NCBI GenBank assembly: GCA_020438665.1 | Contig: JAGQUE010000395.1 | Span: 1-10,609, forward strand | DNA from: Nocardioidaceae bacterium | Lineage (GTDB): Bacteria > Actinomycetota > Actinomycetes > Propionibacteriales > Nocardioidaceae | Reading direction: 5' to 3' | Length of the DNA stretch: 10,609 bases | Shown here: one piece after another, positions 1 to 7,274 of the stretch | Layout of the letters: the number at the start of each line of letters is the position of its first letter | Position numbering within the stretch: the first letter of the stretch is position 1 | Position numbers and translations under genes: made by a program | Notes under the pieces: model-generated | What the model was told of the DNA's origin: nothing | Databases searched by the model: none | The model's input: the letters and a program-made list of their open reading frames with translations, nothing else

Positions 1-176
1 TCGACGTCGAAGGCCGCGACGAACTCGACGTCGCGCACGTGGTAGTCGCCGAACACCACGTGCATGAGACCCGGCACGTCGCCCGAGGGGTCGGCGTTCT
101 TGTAGTACTCCACGCCCTGGATGAGCGAGGTGGCGCAGTTGCCCACCCCGACGATTGCTACGCGGATGGAACCCAT
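1..176 (-). CDS. ino1: Inositol-3-phosphate synthase (Ino1), N-terminal 58 residues, cut by window edge
   Basis: Converts D-glucose 6-phosphate to 1D-myo-inositol 3-phosphate using NAD, in the cytosol. In actinobacteria this feeds phosphatidylinositol, mannosylated PI lipids and mycothiol. The visible N-terminus begins [18 protein letters not shown], an NAD-binding Rossmann strand-loop-helix with the GVGNCA glycine-rich turn typical of the actinobacterial family. It continues through [13 protein letters not shown] and [10 protein letters not shown], which I recognise as conserved family blocks. The ATG at 176 is preceded by GGGAGG (plus-strand bases 186-191) at nine bases spacing, which supports this start. 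It lies 59 bases downstream of the PadR gene on the same strand and is probably co-transcribed with it. The rest of the gene, with the catalytic domain, lies left of the window. The identification is firm despite truncation. Confidence 0.95.
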   Translation of the reverse strand, partial: MGSIRVAIVGVGNCATSLIQGVEYYKNADPSGDVPGLMHVVFGDYHVRDVEFVAAFDV

Positions 177-235
177 CGGGCTCGTCCTCCCTGTTTCCTG
201 TGATCTCTCGTGGTCGGTCGTCCGGTCGGGCCGGC

Positions 236-802
236 TCAGGTCGTCGACGGTGGCGGTGTCTCCGGCTGCCGCCGTTCGGCATTGATCAGGTCGTCCAGCC
301 ACCGGACCTCGCGCTCCACGGACTCCACCCCGTGGCGCTGGAGCTCGGCTGCGTAGCCGTCGACTTCCTTCTGGGTCATCGCGAGCTGGCTCTGGACCCG
401 GGCCAGACGCTCCTGGAGACGGGTACGACGACCCTCGAGCACGCGGAGGCGGATCTCCATGTCGGTGCGACTGAAGAACGCGAACCGGATGTCGAAGTTG
501 TCGTCCTCCCACGCGGCGGGACCGACCTCGGACATCAGGTTCTCGAACTCCCCGTGGCCGGCCTCGGTGAGGGCATAGACGATGCGGGGGCGGCGGGTGG
601 CCGACACCGGCGCGGTCGCCGACTCCTCGATGAGGTTGGTGCGCAGGAGCTTCTTCAGCGTGGGGTAGAGCGTGCCGTAGGACAGCACCCGACCCCACCC
701 GAGCATGAGGTTGAGCCGCTTGCGCAGCTCGTAGCCGTGCATCGGACCCTCGTGCAGCAGCCCGAGGACTGCCAGCTCGATGGTCTCTGCCCGACGTGCC
801 AT
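236..802 (-). CDS. PadR-family transcriptional regulator
   Basis: A 188-residue cytosolic DNA-binding protein. The N-terminal winged helix (about residues 7-85) shows the PadR signature: [18 protein letters not shown], then [12 protein letters not shown], with the wing at [13 protein letters not shown]. The C-terminal half (about 100-178) is an alpha-helical dimerisation region of the Vir_act_alpha_C type, ending in a polar PETPPPSTT tail. The reading frame is open upstream to 1015, but family homology begins at [10 protein letters not shown]. The ATG at 802 has no Shine-Dalgarno and sits seven bases after a -10-like TACGAT, so a leaderless start is likely. It lies directly upstream of ino1 on the same strand and divergent from the PBP gene, the same arrangement as Rv0047c beside ino1 in M. 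tuberculosis. Its ligand is unknown. Control of itself, ino1 and possibly the PBP gene is inferred from the palindromes at 805-867. Confidence 0.92.
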   Translation of the reverse strand: MARRAETIELAVLGLLHEGPMHGYELRKRLNLMLGWGRVLSYGTLYPTLKKLLRTNLIEESATAPVSATRRPRIVYALTEAGHGEFENLMSEVGPAAWEDDNFDIRFAFFSRTDMEIRLRVLEGRRTRLQERLARVQSQLAMTQKEVDGYAAELQRHGVESVEREVRWLDDLINAERRQPETPPPSTT

Positions 803-804
803 GC

Positions 805-825
805 GACATATCGTAGCGATATATC
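805..825. promoter_or_regulatory. Palindrome overlapping the PadR start region, candidate PadR operator
   Basis: ATATCG (808-813), a three-base TAG spacer and CGATAT (817-822) form a perfect 6-bp dyad. It extends to 9-bp arms with one mismatch over 805-825. It is AT-rich in a GC-rich region and covers the predicted -10 of the PadR gene, so binding would block transcription. PadR proteins commonly bind such short AT-rich dyads and repress their own genes. The assignment to this regulator is inference. Confidence 0.55.
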
Positions 826-838
826 CAAGTGACGGAAA
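810..838 (-). promoter_or_regulatory. Candidate leaderless promoter of the PadR-ino1 transcript
   Basis: Read on the minus strand there is a -10-like TACGAT (plus bases 810-815) and a weak -35-like TTTCCG (833-838), 17 bases apart. The -10 ends seven bases before the ATG at 802, which would place the transcription start at or next to the start codon. The lack of a Shine-Dalgarno agrees with a leaderless mRNA, common in actinobacteria. The -35 match is poor. Confidence 0.4.
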
Positions 839-840
839 TC

Positions 841-867
841 CGCGATATGCCCGGGTGACACATCGCG
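841..867. promoter_or_regulatory. Second inverted repeat in the PadR/PBP divergent region
   Basis: CGCGATATG (841-849) and CACATCGCG (859-867) are inverted repeats with one mismatch and a nine-base spacer. They share the ATATCG/ACATCG core with the dyad at 805-825, giving four related half-sites in about 60 bases. This could be a second binding site for the PadR protein or an operator facing the divergent PBP gene. No experiment or comparison supports it yet. Confidence 0.4.
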
Positions 868-897
868 CCGACGAAGGCTGAGAAGTGCCTGAACCGA

Positions 898-927
898 TTG
901 GGTGCCTCCGGGCGGACGCCGTACCCT
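898..927 (+). promoter_or_regulatory. Weak candidate promoter for the PBP gene
   Basis: TTGGGT (898-903) and TACCCT (922-927) resemble -35 and -10 hexamers separated by 18 bases. They would start transcription near 934, giving a leader of about 75 bases before the GTG at 1009. Both hexamers are imperfect, and GC-rich DNA yields such matches by chance. Confidence 0.25.
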
Positions 928-1008
928 CGTGACGTCGCCTCGGCGCAGTGACCTCGCCCTGCCCGCAGGCCGACCCCGCCCCACAGCCGACCCGCGGAGA
1001 CCTCCCAC

Positions 1009-3237
1009 GTGACAACCAACCGCCAGGCGCCGATCACCGCCTCGACGCGTGCGCGCACCGCCACGACGGCCCCCGGGGGGCGCAAGGGCGGCAAGCCCGC
1101 CACGCAGCAGTCCAAGCTCAAGCGGCGACTGAAGAAGACCCTGCTCTGGCTGGTCATCCTCGGCCTGGTCGGCATGCTGGCCGGCGTCGGCACGTTCATC
1201 TACCTCTACCAGACCACGCCGATCCCGGACCCCAACAAGGACTTCCGGACCCAGACCACCCAGGTCTTCTATGCCGACGGCAAGACGCCGATCGGAACCT
1301 TCGCGACCCAGAACCGCGAGTCGATCCCGCTGTCGGAGATGCCCGACAACCTCCAGAACGCCGTCATCTCCGCCGAGGACCGCTCCTTTTGGACCAACAA
1401 GGGCGTCGACCCCAAGGGCATCATCCGGGCGGCGTTCAACAACGCCCGCGGCGGCTCGACCCAGGGCGCCTCGACGATCACCCAGCAATACGTCAAGATC
1501 CTCTATCTCACCTCTGAGCGCAGCCTGTCGCGCAAGGTGAAGGAGGCGATCCTCTCGCTCAAGCTCCAGCGCGAGATGAGCAAGCAGCACATCCTCGAGG
1601 ACTACCTCAACACGATCTACTTCGGGCGCGGCGCCTATGGCGTGCAGGCCGCGGCCCAGGCCTACTTCGACGTGAAGGCCAAGGACCTGACGCTGGCCCA
1701 GTCCGCCGTGCTCGCGAGCGTGCTCAACAACCCGACCGGGTTCGACCCGGCCAACGGCCCCGACGCCAAGGACCGGCTCTTCGACCGCTACCAATACGTC
1801 CTCACCGGCATGGTCTCGATGGGCAACCTCGACCAGGCCCGGGCCGACAAGGCGCTCGACAAGCTCCCGAAGTTCCCCAAGATCCGAGCCAGCGACCGCT
1901 ATGGCGGCCAGAACGGCCACATGCTCACCCTGGTCCGCAACGAGCTCCACGAGCTGGGCTACAGCGACCAGGAGATCGACGGGGGCGGGCTGCGCATCAC
2001 CACAACCCTCGACCCCGGCGTCATGAAGGACATCCAGGACGCCGTCCTGGCGCAGCGCCCCGAGGGCTTCGGCGACAAGCAGCTCCACATCGGCGCGGCG
2101 ACGGTCGAGCCCGGCACCGGCGCGCTGCTCGGCTTCTATGGCGGCCAGGACTACCTCGACTCCCAGATCAACTGGGCGGTCGCGGGCGGCATGGTCGGCT
2201 CGACCATGAAGCCCATCACGCTCGCCGCCGCGATCGAGCAGGGGTTCTCCCTCAAGGACACCTTCTATGGCAACAACCCGTTCGAGTTCCCGGACGGGCT
2301 GGCGGTGCGCAACGAGCAGGACACCAGCTATGGCGCCAGCATCAGCGCGATCAAGGCCCTCGAGGACTCGGTCAACACCGCCTTCGTCGACATGACCGAC
2401 TCGATGAACGACGGTCCGCGCGCCGTCTATGAGATGGCCAAGAAGCTCGGCATCCCGCCGACCCATGGCAGCCAGAGCATGCCCGGCATCCCCAACCGAA
2501 GCACCGACCTGAGCCCGGACGACACCCTCATCACCCTCGGGCGCGCGCGGGTGAGCCCCATCAACATGGCCAACGCCTATGCCACGCTCGCCGCGCAGGG
2601 CAAACGCGCCGAGGTGCACGTGATCACCAAGGTCGTCGACCCGACCAACGGCCACGACTACACCTTCAAGTCGCCCGCCAAGCAGGTGCTCGACCCCGAC
2701 ATCGCCGCCGACGTCACCTATGCCATGCAGCAGGTGGTGCGATCCGGCACGGGCACGGCCGCGCTCGCCCTGGGCCGACCGGTGGCCGGCAAGACCGGGA
2801 CCGCGACGAACGGCAAGGACCAGGTGTCCTCGGCCTGGTTCGTCGGCGCGACCCCCCAGCTCGCCACGGCCGTCATGTATGTCCGAGGGGACGGCGACGA
2901 CCAGCTCGACGGGTGGCTTCCCTCCTACTTCGGCGGCACCTACCCGACGCAGACATGGACGGCGATCATGACCAGCGAGCTCGAGGGGCAGCCGGTCGAG
3001 GAGTTCCCGCCAGCGGTCTATGTCGACGGCGAGGCGCCGTCCGACGGTCACGCCCCCCAGCCCACCAGGACGCCCAAGCCGACCAAGACGCCGACGCCGA
3101 CCCCGTCCGAGACACCGACGCCGACGCCGACGCCAACGGACACACCGACGCCGACGCCAACGGACACGCCGACGCCGACGCCGTCGGACACGCCGACCCC
3201 GACGCCAACGGCGACCACCTCGTCGGCCGGCGGCTGA
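1009..3237 (+). CDS. ponA1: Class A penicillin-binding protein (bifunctional transglycosylase/transpeptidase), PonA1-like
   Basis: A 742-residue membrane enzyme that polymerises lipid II into glycan strands and crosslinks stem peptides outside the membrane. A basic cytosolic N-terminus (1-43) is followed by one transmembrane segment (about 45-66). The GT51 transglycosylase domain (about 95-270) has catalytic Glu123 in EDRSF, the GASTITQQ block (153-160) and the [15 protein letters not shown] region (197-211). The transpeptidase domain (about 355-650) has the nucleophile motif STMK (Ser398-Lys401), SVN (454-456) and KTGT (595-598), so it looks active. Residues 681-737 form a Thr-Pro-rich tail with no PASTA domain, as in mycobacterial PonA1 rather than PonA2. 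The GTG start has GGAGA at 996-1000, eight bases away. The symbol rests on domain layout plus position next to PadR-ino1 and the GT87-like gene. An antisense frame running through the gene is ignored. Confidence 0.95.
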   Translation: MTTNRQAPITASTRARTATTAPGGRKGGKPATQQSKLKRRLKKTLLWLVILGLVGMLAGVGTFIYLYQTTPIPDPNKDFRTQTTQVFYADGKTPIGTFATQNRESIPLSEMPDNLQNAVISAEDRSFWTNKGVDPKGIIRAAFNNARGGSTQGASTITQQYVKILYLTSERSLSRKVKEAILSLKLQREMSKQHILEDYLNTIYFGRGAYGVQAAAQAYFDVKAKDLTLAQSAVLASVLNNPTGFDPANGPDAKDRLFDRYQYVLTGMVSMGNLDQARADKALDKLPKFPKIRASDRYGGQNGHMLTLVRNELHELGYSDQEIDGGGLRITTTLDPGVMKDIQDAVLAQRPEGFGDKQLHIGAATVEPGTGALLGFYGGQDYLDSQINWAVAGGMVGSTMKPITLAAAIEQGFSLKDTFYGNNPFEFPDGLAVRNEQDTSYGASISAIKALEDSVNTAFVDMTDSMNDGPRAVYEMAKKLGIPPTHGSQSMPGIPNRSTDLSPDDTLITLGRARVSPINMANAYATLAAQGKRAEVHVITKVVDPTNGHDYTFKSPAKQVLDPDIAADVTYAMQQVVRSGTGTAALALGRPVAGKTGTATNGKDQVSSAWFVGATPQLATAVMYVRGDGDDQLDGWLPSYFGGTYPTQTWTAIMTSELEGQPVEEFPPAVYVDGEAPSDGHAPQPTRTPKPTKTPTPTPSETPTPTPTPTDTPTPTPTDTPTPTPSDTPTPTPTATTSSAGG
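3085..3220 (+). repeat. In-gene tandem repeat coding the Thr-Pro tail of the PBP
   Basis: The last part of the PBP gene is built from ACGCCGACG-type units encoding TP dipeptides, interrupted by one Glu (residue 701) and three Asp (711, 719, 727). The Asp codons at 3139, 3163 and 3187 show a 24-base (8-residue) period of the form TPTPTP[TS]D. Such repeats easily change copy number by slippage. The encoded tail is probably extended and extracytoplasmic. Confidence 0.8.
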
Positions 3238-3287
3238 CGCCGGTGCGGCTGATGGCATCCTCGCCGGTCGTCTGATAACCAGTCACC

Positions 3288-4838
3288 GTGGCCGACAACG
3301 CGCGCTCGCATCCGACCCTCGACGATCCCGTCGTCGGGGCGCTCAGCGAGAGCGTTGGCGGACCCATGGGTGCTCGGGCCACGCGACACCCCTGGTGGAC
3401 GCCGCTACGGGTGATCCTCGCGCTGACCGCGATCACCTTCGCGCTGGGCATGGTGCAGAAGAGCACGTGCTATGCCACGTCCTGGCAGGACGGCAACCTC
3501 CGCTACGTCCACATGTGCTACTCCGACCTGCCCTATCTCTACACCGGTCGCGGGTTCGCGGAGCTGAACTGGCCCTATGACGACGACGCCCAGGTGCGCC
3601 AGCGCTACTCGGTCATGGAATATCCGGTCGGCATCTCCTACTGGGCCTGGGGCACCGCGTGGGTGACCCACTGGGTGTCGGGCTCGCCGGACCTGTCACC
3701 GCGCTATGAGCAACCGGCCGACTCGCTGGGCGGCCAGCCGGTGATCGTCAAGGAGATGAAGACCTTCGTCGTGGTCAACGCGATCGGCTTCGCGCTCCTG
3801 GCCCTGATCACGTCGGCGTTCCTCGTCCGGGTCAACCCGGGTCGACCCTGGGACGCCGCCGGGTTCGCGCTCGCGCCGCCGCTGGCGCTGACGGGGCTGA
3901 TCAACTGGGACATGGTGGCCGTCGTGCTGGTCGCCGGCGCCTTGTGGGCGTGGGCGCGTGGTCGACCCGTGCTGACCGGGGTGTTCATCGGGCTCGGCAC
4001 GGCGGCCAAGCTCTATCCGCTCTTCCTGCTGGGCGGGATCCTGGTGATCTGCTGGCGCCGTCGGCAATGGGGCGCCTTTGCCGTGACCACACTCGTGTCC
4101 GCCCTCGCCTGGGCCGTGGCCAACCTACCGGCCGTCATCAGCATCGGCGGTCCGGCCGGGCTGCGCTTCCACCCGGCTCAGTGGGAGGTCTTCTGGACCT
4201 TCAACAGCGAGCGGGGCGCCGACCTGGGGTCCATCTGGCTGGTCATCGACCAGGCCTTCAACCTCGGGATCACCGCGCACACCATCAACCTCGGCTCCTG
4301 GGCCTTCTTCGTGGCCTGGTGTGCCGGGGTGCTGATCCTCGGGCTCGGGGCCCCGCGTACGCCGCGGCTGGCTCAGCTCGGCTTCCTGATCGTGGCCGGC
4401 TTCCTGCTGGTCAACAAGGTCTACTCACCGCAATACGTGCTGTGGCTGCTGCCGCTCGCGGCGCTGGCCCGGCCCCGCTGGCGCGACCTGATCGTGTGGT
4501 TCGCCGGTGAGATGTTCTACTTCGCGTCGGTGTGGTGGTACCTCGGCGGCATCCTCGAGCCGGCCGGCGGTGGCGACGTCGGCTTCTATTGGCTCGCCAT
4601 CGCCGTGCGGATCCTGGCCGAGCTCTATCTCGTCGCCGTGGTCGTCCGCGACCTGCGACGGCCCTGGCACGACCCGGTCGCCTCCGACGACGGCTCAGAC
4701 GGTGACGACGCGGTCGAACGTGGTCGTGGTGAAGCGGACCCGGACCTCGACCTCGTCGCCGACGGCCGGGACCCGGGGGCCCTCGGGGAGGAAGAGCATC
4801 GAGGCCTGCATGTGGGGCGGCTCAGCGAACAGGCGTGA
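3288..4838 (+). CDS. Multi-spanning membrane protein of glycosyltransferase family 87 / Rv0051 type
   Basis: A 516-residue integral membrane protein with roughly ten hydrophobic segments (first at about 39-56, the rest between 158 and 455). The periplasmic-side loop after the first segment has CYSDLPYLYTGRGF (77-90) and MEYPVG (110-115), characteristic of GT-C polyprenyl-phosphate-dependent mannosyltransferase-like proteins (DUF2029/GT87). Asp80 would be the natural catalytic candidate, but that is inference. The protein follows the PBP gene by 50 bases on the same strand, as Rv0051 follows ponA1, so a role in cell-envelope glycan synthesis is plausible; donor and acceptor are unknown. The GTG start lacks a clear Shine-Dalgarno. 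It is favoured because the pre-membrane stretch DPVVGALSESVGGPMG looks conserved with homologues; ATG 3366 is an alternative. After about residue 460 the sequence turns polar and acidic and overlaps the convergent gene by 144 bp. Confidence 0.82.
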   Translation: MADNARSHPTLDDPVVGALSESVGGPMGARATRHPWWTPLRVILALTAITFALGMVQKSTCYATSWQDGNLRYVHMCYSDLPYLYTGRGFAELNWPYDDDAQVRQRYSVMEYPVGISYWAWGTAWVTHWVSGSPDLSPRYEQPADSLGGQPVIVKEMKTFVVVNAIGFALLALITSAFLVRVNPGRPWDAAGFALAPPLALTGLINWDMVAVVLVAGALWAWARGRPVLTGVFIGLGTAAKLYPLFLLGGILVICWRRRQWGAFAVTTLVSALAWAVANLPAVISIGGPAGLRFHPAQWEVFWTFNSERGADLGSIWLVIDQAFNLGITAHTINLGSWAFFVAWCAGVLILGLGAPRTPRLAQLGFLIVAGFLLVNKVYSPQYVLWLLPLAALARPRWRDLIVWFAGEMFYFASVWWYLGGILEPAGGGDVGFYWLAIAVRILAELYLVAVVVRDLRRPWHDPVASDDGSDGDDAVERGRGEADPDLDLVADGRDPGALGEEEHRGLHVGRLSEQA

Positions 4839-5774
4839 CTTGCCGTCGATGTGGAACGGCGAGCGCACGAACCCGGCGGCGTCGAGTCCACCGCGCGCGA
4901 GCGCGGCCGCCCGGGACCGGACCGACTGGTCGCCGGTCGGCGCAGCGAGCCCGATGCCGTGGGCGGTGCCGCCGCTGACGACCAGGAGGTGGCCGGACTT
5001 GGGCACCGAGCGCTGGCGGTAGCCGAAGGCGTCACCGCGCTCCACGGGATGGACGTCGAGGACGGTCGCGGTGACCCTGAGTGCACTGCGGTCGCCCAGC
5101 CAGAGCGACGTACCGATCCGCGGCCGGAAGGTGAGATCGGGGTAGGCGGCGCGGAGGCGGCCCAGCTCGGCCACCGTGAGGTGGCTGACCCAGATCGTCG
5201 TGGTCTCGAGGCCGGCCGAGACGACGTCGGTCAGCAGGCGGTGCATCTCCGACTCGTGGCCGCCCTGTCCGAGCGGGAGGTGGAAGGCGACGCCCTCGAG
5301 ACGGCCCCCCCGCCCACGGCCCAGGGCGTGCAGCCGGGCTCCCACCGCGCGCAGCTGGCGGGCGGTCAGCCCGTGGCGCAGCATCGTGGTCACCTCTTCG
5401 AGGACATAGCGGGCGCGCTGGTCGCGCTCGAGCAGCGCGACCAGGTCCTCCTCCCGGCTGACCGTGTGGATCACGCGGTCCGAGAGGCCGGGCGCCAGGT
5501 CGAGCGCGGCGCCGAACGGTCGCCACGGCGTGAGCACCAACAGCGACCCATCGAACCGCTGCGCCGCCTCGGGCAGCTCGTCATAGGTGCCGACCGCCAG
5601 GGTGTCGACGTCGTGCCCTTGCGCCGTCAGCCACTGGCTCTTGCGTGCCAGCCGTCCAACGGTGAAGCCATAGCCGTTGCCCTTGGCGACCGGGACCAGC
5701 CCGGGGTTCTCGCCGGCGACGGCCAGCAGGTGACGGCGCCAGCGGGTGCCGTCGATGGTCAGCGTGAGGCTCAT
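4695..5774 (-). CDS. Alanine racemase-fold (fold III PLP) protein coupled to the FemX-like gene
   Basis: A 359-residue cytosolic protein, the usual length of alanine racemases. An N-terminal TIM-barrel begins near residue 4. Lys31 in VPVAKGNGYG aligns with the PLP-binding lysine of the family motif (classically VVKANAYG), but both alanines are glycine here. FRPRIGTSLWLG (216-227) matches the phosphate-binding/barrel end. The C-terminal domain has GDAFGY (Tyr252) and SGGTAHGIG (268-276), resembling the GYG and GYADG regions that hold the second catalytic tyrosine. It may therefore be a real PLP racemase or a relative with another substrate. ATG 5774 is chosen because it overlaps the TGA of the upstream FemX-like gene in ATGA, with GGAGG (plus bases 5780-5784) five bases upstream. 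An open extension to 5837 lies inside the FemX-like gene and is not needed. Coupling suggests a shared role in peptidoglycan precursor metabolism. Confidence 0.8.
   Translation of the reverse strand: MSLTLTIDGTRWRRHLLAVAGENPGLVPVAKGNGYGFTVGRLARKSQWLTAQGHDVDTLAVGTYDELPEAAQRFDGSLLVLTPWRPFGAALDLAPGLSDRVIHTVSREEDLVALLERDQRARYVLEEVTTMLRHGLTARQLRAVGARLHALGRGRGGRLEGVAFHLPLGQGGHESEMHRLLTDVVSAGLETTTIWVSHLTVAELGRLRAAYPDLTFRPRIGTSLWLGDRSALRVTATVLDVHPVERGDAFGYRQRSVPKSGHLLVVSGGTAHGIGLAAPTGDQSVRSRAAALARGGLDAAGFVRSPFHIDGKSRLFAEPPHMQASMLFLPEGPRVPAVGDEVEVRVRFTTTTFDRVVTV
5771..5774 (-). other. ATGA stop-start overlap coupling the FemX-like and racemase-like genes
   Basis: On the minus strand the racemase-like ATG (5774-5772) and the FemX-like TGA (5773-5771) share bases. 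A GGAGG sits five bases before the ATG. This arrangement normally gives translational coupling, so the two proteins are probably made in a fixed ratio. Confidence 0.85.
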
Positions 5775-6907
5775 CCCCGCCTCCGCATATAGAGGTCGAA
5801 GCCGCGATAGAGCAGGTTGTTGAGGGGCAGGTCCCACTCGCCGGCGTATTCGACGGCCTCACCGCCGGTGCCGACCTTGAACTGGATGAGGCCGACGTGG
5901 GGGTCCTCGGCGTCGAGGGTGTCGGTGATGCCGCGCAGGTCATAGACCTCGGCACCGGCTGCGAGCGCCTGGCGGATCATCGCCCACTGGACAGCGTTGG
6001 AGCCGCGGACCTCGCGCTTGTCGGTGGAGGAGGCGCCATAGGAGTACCAGGCGTGGGCGCCGACCCGGATCGCGATGGTCGCGGCCACGAGATCGCCCTC
6101 GTGGTGGGCGAGGTGGACGGTGATCCGATCGGGCTCCTCGGCCGCGAGGGCGTCGTACATCGTCTCGAAGTAGGGCAGCGGGCGCGGGGTGAAGTGGTCG
6201 CGCTCGGCGGTGTGGACATAGAGCGCGTGGAACGCGGCGAGATCGGTGCGGCTGCCGATCGTGGTGACGACGCCGGACTTGTCGGCCTTGCGGATGTTGC
6301 GGCGCCAGAGCTGGTTCATGCCGGCAAGGACGTCGGCCTCGCTGCGCGGCGCCCCCGTCGAGTCGGTCAGCGGCACCCAGAAGTTGAACTGCGGCTGGCC
6401 GGCGGAGAAGCCGCCCTCGGCGACCTGGTGACGCCAGCCGAGCTCGGTCAGCTGCGAGACCACGGCGGCACCGGCCTGTGACCGCTCGAGGGGAGGCAGC
6501 TCGGTGAGACGGCGTACGTCGGCGGACGCGATGCCGTCCTTGACCTGGGCCGCGTTCCACCGGCGCGTGATCACCGGCGGACCCATCCGGACGCCGAAGG
6601 CGCGCTCGCGACGCAGGTGTGCGGTCAGCGGGTCGAGCCAGTCGGCGAGGTCGGGGCTGTCCCAGTCGATGACCGGGCCCTCGGGCAGGTAGGCGAGGTA
6701 GCGCTTGAGCCGAGGCACCTGGCGATAGAGCACCAAACCGGCGCCGACCGGCGAGGATCCCGCGCCGTCGAACCAGCCGAGCGACTCATGGCGCCACTCC
6801 GACTTCGCCCGACCCCACGCAGGGGTCTGCAGGAAGCTCGCGGACCGCCGGCCCCGGAGGAAGTCCAGATGCTGGCTTGCCGAGATCGGCCGGACGGTCA
6901 GACTCAC
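5771..6907 (-). CDS. FemAB/FemX-type peptidoglycan bridge aminoacyltransferase
   Basis: A 378-residue cytosolic enzyme, probably transferring an amino acid from aminoacyl-tRNA to lipid II, as Fem-family ligases do. Actinobacteria with LL-diaminopimelate and a glycine bridge need such a step. Two GNAT-like subdomains are visible. The first (about 1-160) includes FLQTPAWGRAKSEW (25-38) and RYLAYLPEGPVIDW (69-82). The second (about 165-378) has QPQFNFWVPL (171-180), the YSYGASSTDKREVRGSNAVQ region (288-307), AEVYDLRGI (319-327) and GLIQFKVGTGGE (339-350), all classic Fem landmarks. The frame stays open to 7204, but homology starts at the GTG at 6907. That codon sits eight bases after a TAGCCT -10-like box and lacks a Shine-Dalgarno, so leaderless translation is likely. 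It is the first gene of a two-gene operon with the racemase-like gene. In Streptomyces coelicolor a femX gene lies in a similar neighbourhood (from memory). Confidence 0.88.
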   Translation of the reverse strand: MSLTVRPISASQHLDFLRGRRSASFLQTPAWGRAKSEWRHESLGWFDGAGSSPVGAGLVLYRQVPRLKRYLAYLPEGPVIDWDSPDLADWLDPLTAHLRRERAFGVRMGPPVITRRWNAAQVKDGIASADVRRLTELPPLERSQAGAAVVSQLTELGWRHQVAEGGFSAGQPQFNFWVPLTDSTGAPRSEADVLAGMNQLWRRNIRKADKSGVVTTIGSRTDLAAFHALYVHTAERDHFTPRPLPYFETMYDALAAEEPDRITVHLAHHEGDLVAATIAIRVGAHAWYSYGASSTDKREVRGSNAVQWAMIRQALAAGAEVYDLRGITDTLDAEDPHVGLIQFKVGTGGEAVEYAGEWDLPLNNLLYRGFDLYMRRRG

Positions 6908-6915
6908 AGCAAGCG

Positions 6916-6921
6916 AGGCTA
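6916..6921 (-). promoter_or_regulatory. -10-like box for a leaderless FemX-like transcript
   Basis: On the minus strand TAGCCT ends eight bases before the GTG start at 6907, the spacing expected when transcription begins at the start codon. No purine-rich ribosome binding site precedes the GTG. No good -35 is visible 16-19 bases upstream, so confidence is limited. Confidence 0.35.
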
Positions 6922-6951
6922 CCGGGTCGTCGGCGACGCCCCGAACGAGCA

Positions 6952-6992
6952 ACAGGGATCCGAGCGGTCCCCCGCACCTCTCGGATCCCTGT
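6952..6992. terminator. Strong hairpin with 13-bp perfect stem (possible bidirectional terminator)
   Basis: ACAGGGATCCGAG (6952-6964) and CTCGGATCCCTGT (6980-6992) are perfect inverted repeats around a 15-base loop. Inside the loop GGT (6966-6968) and ACC (6976-6978) can add three pairs. Neither side has a U-tract, so it is not a classic rho-independent terminator, but actinobacterial terminators often lack one. It lies 45 bases upstream of the FemX-like start and about 290 bases before the sigma gene. A regulatory hairpin or protein-binding palindrome remains possible. Confidence 0.5.
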
Positions 6993-7269
6993 GCATCGCT
7001 CCTACCCGCCCGAGGGGAGTTGAAACACCCCGACTGGGCAGGCGCGCTACTGACATGGAGCGGGTCTGCACCCATCAGATACATCGACCGGAAAGAAAGT
7101 TGTGAAGAAATTTTCGGCCGCTCTTTGTGGTCCGTCCTGGGTGCTGCGGATTCCGTCGCGACGCGTGTTCGGGCACAGTGGGGGACGCAGGTGAACCGCG
7201 TCACGTATCAGGACGAGCCTCGGGTCCTCCTGACCGATGTGACGACCTCGACAGCCCCAACGTCGGTGC

Positions 7270-7274
7270 GGGAG
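7270..7274 (+). promoter_or_regulatory. Ribosome binding site deciding the sigma-factor start
   Basis: GGGAG lies six bases upstream of GTG 7281. Upstream in-frame starts (GTG at 7191, 7236 and 7266; TTG at 7020) lack an equally well-spaced site, and the sequence they would add has no sigma-factor features. The GTG at 7281 is therefore preferred. Confidence 0.65.

Noticed and set aside
803..1015. N-terminal extension of the PadR protein to 1015
   Set aside because: PadR homology begins at [10 protein letters not shown] (802). The extension crosses the palindromes and divergent promoter region and looks non-coding.
655..3258. Long open frame of 867 codons on the minus strand
   Set aside because: It lies antisense to the clearly functional PBP gene and is rich in Arg, Gly and Val as expected for the reverse frame of GC-biased codons. 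It has no recognisable domain.
4851..5792. Open frame of 313 codons on the plus strand
   Set aside because: It is antisense to the racemase-like gene, which has family motifs and an ATGA-coupled start. The plus-strand frame shows no domain.
7020..7050. ECF-type -35 element (TTGAAAC at 7020-7026) with a -10 about 17 bases downstream
   Set aside because: Only the -35-like part is reasonable. No second copy elsewhere in the window supports a motif, so an autoregulatory promoter cannot be claimed.
6908..7204. Extended start of the FemX-like protein to 7204
   Set aside because: It would read through the 13-bp hairpin and gives sequence without Fem features. GTG 6907 begins the conserved part.
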